From assembly GCA_017989575.1 (NCBI GenBank), contig JAGNPP010000085.1:1-9275 (forward strand): a DNA stretch of 9,275 nucleotides, read 5' to 3'. The DNA comes from Chryseobacterium sp. GTDB lineage: Bacteria > Bacteroidota > Bacteroidia > Flavobacteriales > Weeksellaceae. Below the pieces are notes generated by a model that was not told the DNA's origin, searched no databases, and saw only the letters and a program-made list of their open reading frames with translations. The position numbers and the translations under genes are program-made. This document shows positions 6,910 to 9,275 of the stretch, piece by piece; positions within the stretch are counted from its first letter, which is position 1, and each line of letters opens with the position of its first letter.

Positions 6910-6932
6910 GATAGAAAATATCATTTCCTATC
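6910..6932 (-). other. Hairpin spanning the stop codon of the SDR gene
   Basis: On the - strand, GATAGGAAA and TTTTCTATC pair over 9 bp with one G-T wobble around a 5-base loop. The stop codon of the SDR gene lies across the loop edge. No T-tract follows, so it is not a standard intrinsic terminator. It may stabilise the 3' end or slow read-through into gcvP, or it may be chance. Confidence 0.35.
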
Positions 6933-7922
6933 TGAAAGGTAGTTTTTCAAATGGAAATCCACACTTTCATCGATGGGAATGAATTCGTAATTCAACGTTT
7001 CCCGAATTTTTTGATTGGTGATTTTCGAATCGGATTTGATAGTTTCTACGTTGGTTTTGTTTGCCAATTTCAGGATTGGAATAAGCCAACCAAGCAATGT
7101 TGAAAATATAGGTAAAATATCAAGAATCGCATTCGGGATGATTTTCACAGGTGATTTTCCAAAGGCTTTGCGAACTTTATCAGAAATCGTTTTGTATTTC
7201 ACATTTTCTGAAGTGATGATAAAGCGGTTTTCGAAGATTGATTTTTCCATCAATTCAATCGCAATATTCGCCACATCTCGCACATCCACATAAGCCGTAG
7301 AACCGGGAAATGTAAAACCATTCGATAATTCTTTGAACAATTTTCCACTGCTGTGATTCCAGTTTCCGGAACCGATAATTAAACCTGGATTGATGATGAC
7401 GGTGTTGAGACCTTCGTACTGTGCGCGCCAAACTTCCATTTCCGAAACATATTTGGAAATCGCATAATTGGAATGATCCAGTTTCTCATTAAAATCAGAA
7501 TTTTCATCCATTTCACCTTTTTCATTATAACCATCCAAAACAGCGATGGAACTTACGAAAAGAAACTTTTTGACTTGATTGGAATCGATGGCGAAAAGTA
7601 ATTTCTCTGTAACTTCAGAATTATTTCGGTACAGTTCTTTTTCATCTTTTGGATTGAAACTGACTTTGGCAGAGCAATGATAAACTTCCTTCACACCTTT
7701 CAAAACATTCTTAATTGATTCCGAATCTTCGAAATCCACATCCATCCATTCGATTTGATTGAAGTAAAAATCAGGCTGATCTGTATAAAATCGGTAAGAT
7801 TCTAAAACATCTTTCAGGTTGCTGGTTTTTCTTTTGGTGGCACGGACTTTCTTCTCTTTTTTCAAAAGCTCGAGAACGATGACTCTTCCCAAAATCCCTG
7901 TTGCGCCAGTTACTAAAATCAT
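6921..7922 (-). CDS. NAD(P)-dependent epimerase/dehydratase (extended SDR)
   Basis: A 333-residue extended short-chain dehydrogenase/reductase. TGATGILG (5-12) is the TGxxGxxG dinucleotide-binding turn at the very N-terminus. FVSSIA (122-127) supplies the catalytic serine region, and Tyr153-x-x-x-Lys157 in NYAISKYVSE is the catalytic pair. NPGLIIGSGNW (178-188) and AYVDVRDVANIAIE (210-223) are the usual substrate-domain motifs. Basic residues after the second strand (RATKRKTSN, 27-35) suggest NADP(H) rather than NAD(H), which is inference. The substrate is not identifiable: relatives include sugar-nucleotide epimerases, dihydroflavonol-like reductases and 3-beta-hydroxysteroid-type enzymes. 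The hydrophobic stretch around 265-285 could be a membrane-contacting helix. The start codon overlaps the stop of the small membrane protein gene by 4 bases (ATGA), so the two are probably translationally coupled. Confidence 0.88.
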   Translation of the reverse strand: MILVTGATGILGRVIVLELLKKEKKVRATKRKTSNLKDVLESYRFYTDQPDFYFNQIEWMDVDFEDSESIKNVLKGVKEVYHCSAKVSFNPKDEKELYRNNSEVTEKLLFAIDSNQVKKFLFVSSIAVLDGYNEKGEMDENSDFNEKLDHSNYAISKYVSEMEVWRAQYEGLNTVIINPGLIIGSGNWNHSSGKLFKELSNGFTFPGSTAYVDVRDVANIAIELMEKSIFENRFIITSENVKYKTISDKVRKAFGKSPVKIIPNAILDILPIFSTLLGWLIPILKLANKTNVETIKSDSKITNQKIRETLNYEFIPIDESVDFHLKNYLSDRK

Positions 7923-8179
7923 TCTATATCAGATGTTTGATGACCGATGTCGGACGTTTTTTTGAAAAGCTGAATGATGAAAACAGCGTTCAATATTGAA
8001 AATATTAATACAACGCCAACAAAATACCACAAGCTTTTGCCTTCCAAAATCAGAAACCAATTTCCTGTTCCGGAAAGTGAATCTCGAAGCACGAAAAAGA
8101 GAAGTCCTAAAAGAAAAAGATTGATGATGGCAGAAAAGCCAAGTACCAATTTGTAGATAAGCTGTTGATGTCTGATCAT
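7919..8179 (-). CDS. Small two-helix membrane protein, unknown function
   Basis: I do not recognise this family. Starting from the ATG at 8179 it has 86 residues; an in-frame TTG at 8188 would add three (MRL), but ATG is the commoner start and no Shine-Dalgarno sequence separates them. Two hydrophobic segments, about residues 9-31 and 50-72, are joined by a short loop (LSGTGNWFLILEGKS), predicting a small inner-membrane hairpin with basic residues before the first helix (IRHQ) and after the second (KK). The tail TSDIGHQTSDIE (75-86) contains TSDI twice and looks derived from short repetitive DNA rather than selected protein sequence. The gene lies 25 bases after the alpha/beta hydrolase gene and overlaps the SDR gene by 4 bases, so it is probably expressed with them. 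Confidence 0.72.
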   Translation of the reverse strand: MIRHQQLIYKLVLGFSAIINLFLLGLLFFVLRDSLSGTGNWFLILEGKSLWYFVGVVLIFSILNAVFIIQLFKKTSDIGHQTSDIE

Positions 8180-8204
8180 AAGTCTCAAAGATAAAACTTG
8201 AAAA

Positions 8205-8981
8205 CTAACCTTGCAAGAATTCTTTCACAGCGATACCAAAATCAACAGGATTATTCGCTTGAACCCAATGTTCTGCATTTTTGATTTTGATGATTTTCGA
8301 ATCTGGGAATTGTTGTCTGATGAGCAATTCGTCTTGAGGCAAAATATAATTGGAATTTGCTCCACCAATGAACAAAGTCGGCCCTTTGAAAACCCCGAAT
8401 CTAATTGCGTTTGATACAAACTCTGTATATTTTTCAGCTAAAGTTTTCAGATTGAATCTCCAAGCCAGCTTTTTATCGTCTGTCCAGTACAAGTTCTTCA
8501 TCAAGAACTGAATCACAAATTTTTCGTGAATATATTCTCCCAAACCTTTTTCTACATCTTGACGAGATTCTACTTTGTCAAAATCTACACTTTGTAAAGC
8601 TTTGAGAATCCCCTGATGATGTGGCGGATAGGCTTTTGGTGTAATATCTACAACAATCAGTTTTTCCAATCTTTCCGGAAAATTGATGGCAAATTGCATT
8701 ACTGCTTTTCCTCCTAAAGAATGACCTAAAACATTGGCTTTTTGAATGTTGTGAGCGTCCATATAATTGACAATATCTTGAGCCAAATCGTCGTGCGACA
8801 TAGAATCTGAATGAAAACTGCGTCCGTGATTTCTCAAATCTAAGATGTGAGTCGGCATCAATTCTCCAAATTCTTTTCCGAAACTTCCCCAGTTATCCAA
8901 CATTCCAAACAATCCGTGAAAAACCAAAAGTGGCATTTCTGTTCTCTCTTCTCCGTATATTTTTGAGTGTAAAATTTCCAT
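8205..8981 (-). CDS. Alpha/beta fold hydrolase, YbfF-like esterase
   Basis: A 258-residue single-domain alpha/beta hydrolase with no signal peptide, so probably cytosolic. HGLFGMLDNWG (22-32) gives the oxyanion-hole segment. LRNHGRS (49-55) is the conserved turn typical of the YbfF/ABHD11 group. GHSLGG (86-91) carries the nucleophile Ser88, and His238 in AEHWVQANNP is the catalytic histidine. At the usual place for the acid, after strand 7, the sequence reads FIGGANSNYI with no Asp or Glu. Asp112 in VVDITPKAY is the likely replacement, as I recall for YbfF-type enzymes. Such enzymes hydrolyse short-chain esters or acyl-CoA-like thioesters in vitro; the physiological substrate is unknown. The gene starts 16 bases after the pdxJ stop, so co-transcription is likely. 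Confidence 0.9.
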   Translation of the reverse strand: MEILHSKIYGEERTEMPLLVFHGLFGMLDNWGSFGKEFGELMPTHILDLRNHGRSFHSDSMSHDDLAQDIVNYMDAHNIQKANVLGHSLGGKAVMQFAINFPERLEKLIVVDITPKAYPPHHQGILKALQSVDFDKVESRQDVEKGLGEYIHEKFVIQFLMKNLYWTDDKKLAWRFNLKTLAEKYTEFVSNAIRFGVFKGPTLFIGGANSNYILPQDELLIRQQFPDSKIIKIKNAEHWVQANNPVDFGIAVKEFLQG

Positions 8982-8997
8982 TAATAATAAAATATAA

Positions 8998-9275
8998 TTA
9001 CCATTTAGCTAAACGTTTCAAATAAGCCTGAACCGTATTTTCCAATCCCAAATACAAAGCTTCCGAAATCAAAGCGTGACCTATGGAAACTTCCAAAAGA
9101 TTCGGAATGTTGTCTGAGAAATATTTTAGATTTTCTAAACTCAAATCGTGTCCTGCATTGATTCCCAAGCCGTATCCACTCGCAACAACGGCGGTTTTAA
9201 AATACGATTCTACCGCAAATTCTTTGTTTTGGAGATAATGTTTGGCGTAAGCTTCCGTGTAAAGTTCTATTCTAT
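8998..9275 (-). CDS. pdxJ: Pyridoxine 5'-phosphate synthase, C-terminal part
   Basis: The frame runs in from the right edge and stops at TAA (9000-8998), giving the last 91 residues of about 240. RIELYTEAYAKHY (1-13 of the visible part), ASGYGLGINAGHDLSLENL (31-49) and LEVSIGHALISEAL (60-73) are hallmark PdxJ segments: the RIELYTE substrate loop, the GLG(I/V)NAGHDL phosphate and histidine region, and the phosphate-binding EVSIGHALIS strand. PdxJ condenses 1-deoxy-D-xylulose 5-phosphate with 3-amino-2-oxopropyl phosphate to make pyridoxine 5'-phosphate in the DXP-dependent vitamin B6 pathway. The protein is a cytosolic TIM-barrel enzyme. The C-terminus ends normally (KRLAKW). It heads the visible part of the - strand gene group. 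Confidence 0.96.
   Translation of the reverse strand, partial: RIELYTEAYAKHYLQNKEFAVESYFKTAVVASGYGLGINAGHDLSLENLKYFSDNIPNLLEVSIGHALISEALYLGLENTVQAYLKRLAKW

Noticed and set aside
6827..6920. Glycine riboswitch upstream of gcvP
   Set aside because: Only 94 bases separate the genes, they are A/T-rich, and no conserved G/C-rich aptamer core or tandem structure is visible.

Overview
The window looks like a chromosomal segment of a Bacteroidota species, most likely a flavobacterium of the Chryseobacterium/Weeksellaceae type. The evidence is indirect. The DNA is AT-rich. No start codon here has a clear Shine-Dalgarno sequence. The best promoter candidate fits the Bacteroidota form TTG-N20-TAnnTTT. 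The proteins also read like flavobacterial ones. No rRNA, tRNA, CRISPR array, insertion sequence or integrase was seen. The genus is inference.

Left part (1-2503, + strand): five closely spaced genes. They are the 3' end of a DUF6624 protein, a LOG-family nucleoside-monophosphate phosphoribohydrolase, an EmrE-like SMR drug/cation exporter, a PaiA-like GNAT acetyltransferase and a YdeI/OmpD-associated family protein. Gaps are 13, 20, 55 and 45 bases, and the run ends at a good intrinsic terminator (2533-2560). The proteins suit small-molecule detoxification or stress, but no single pathway links them.

Middle (2504-3905): a very AT-rich stretch with a 14-base palindrome (2600-2613) and a TAnnTTTG-like box (2636-2643) leads into a single gene. 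It encodes a 357-residue PD-(D/E)XK protein resembling the N-terminal nuclease domain of type I restriction HsdR, without the helicase motor. No methyltransferase or specificity subunit accompanies it. This is the most accessory-looking and least understood part of the window. The gene converges on gcvP across a shared, perfectly paired hairpin that can terminate both strands.

Right part (3968-9275, - strand; transcribed right to left): the 3' part of pdxJ (pyridoxine 5'-phosphate synthase), a YbfF-like alpha/beta hydrolase, a small two-helix membrane protein and an extended-SDR NAD(P)-dependent epimerase/reductase (4-base overlap with the membrane gene) look like one operon. Downstream of it is gcvP, the PLP-dependent P-protein of the glycine cleavage system, in full length with its own candidate promoter. 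PdxJ makes the PLP precursor and GcvP uses PLP, but this link rests on proximity alone.

Most of the window is ordinary core metabolism. The points most worth following are the lone HsdR-N-like nuclease with its palindrome-bearing leader, and the repeat-derived tail of the small membrane protein.
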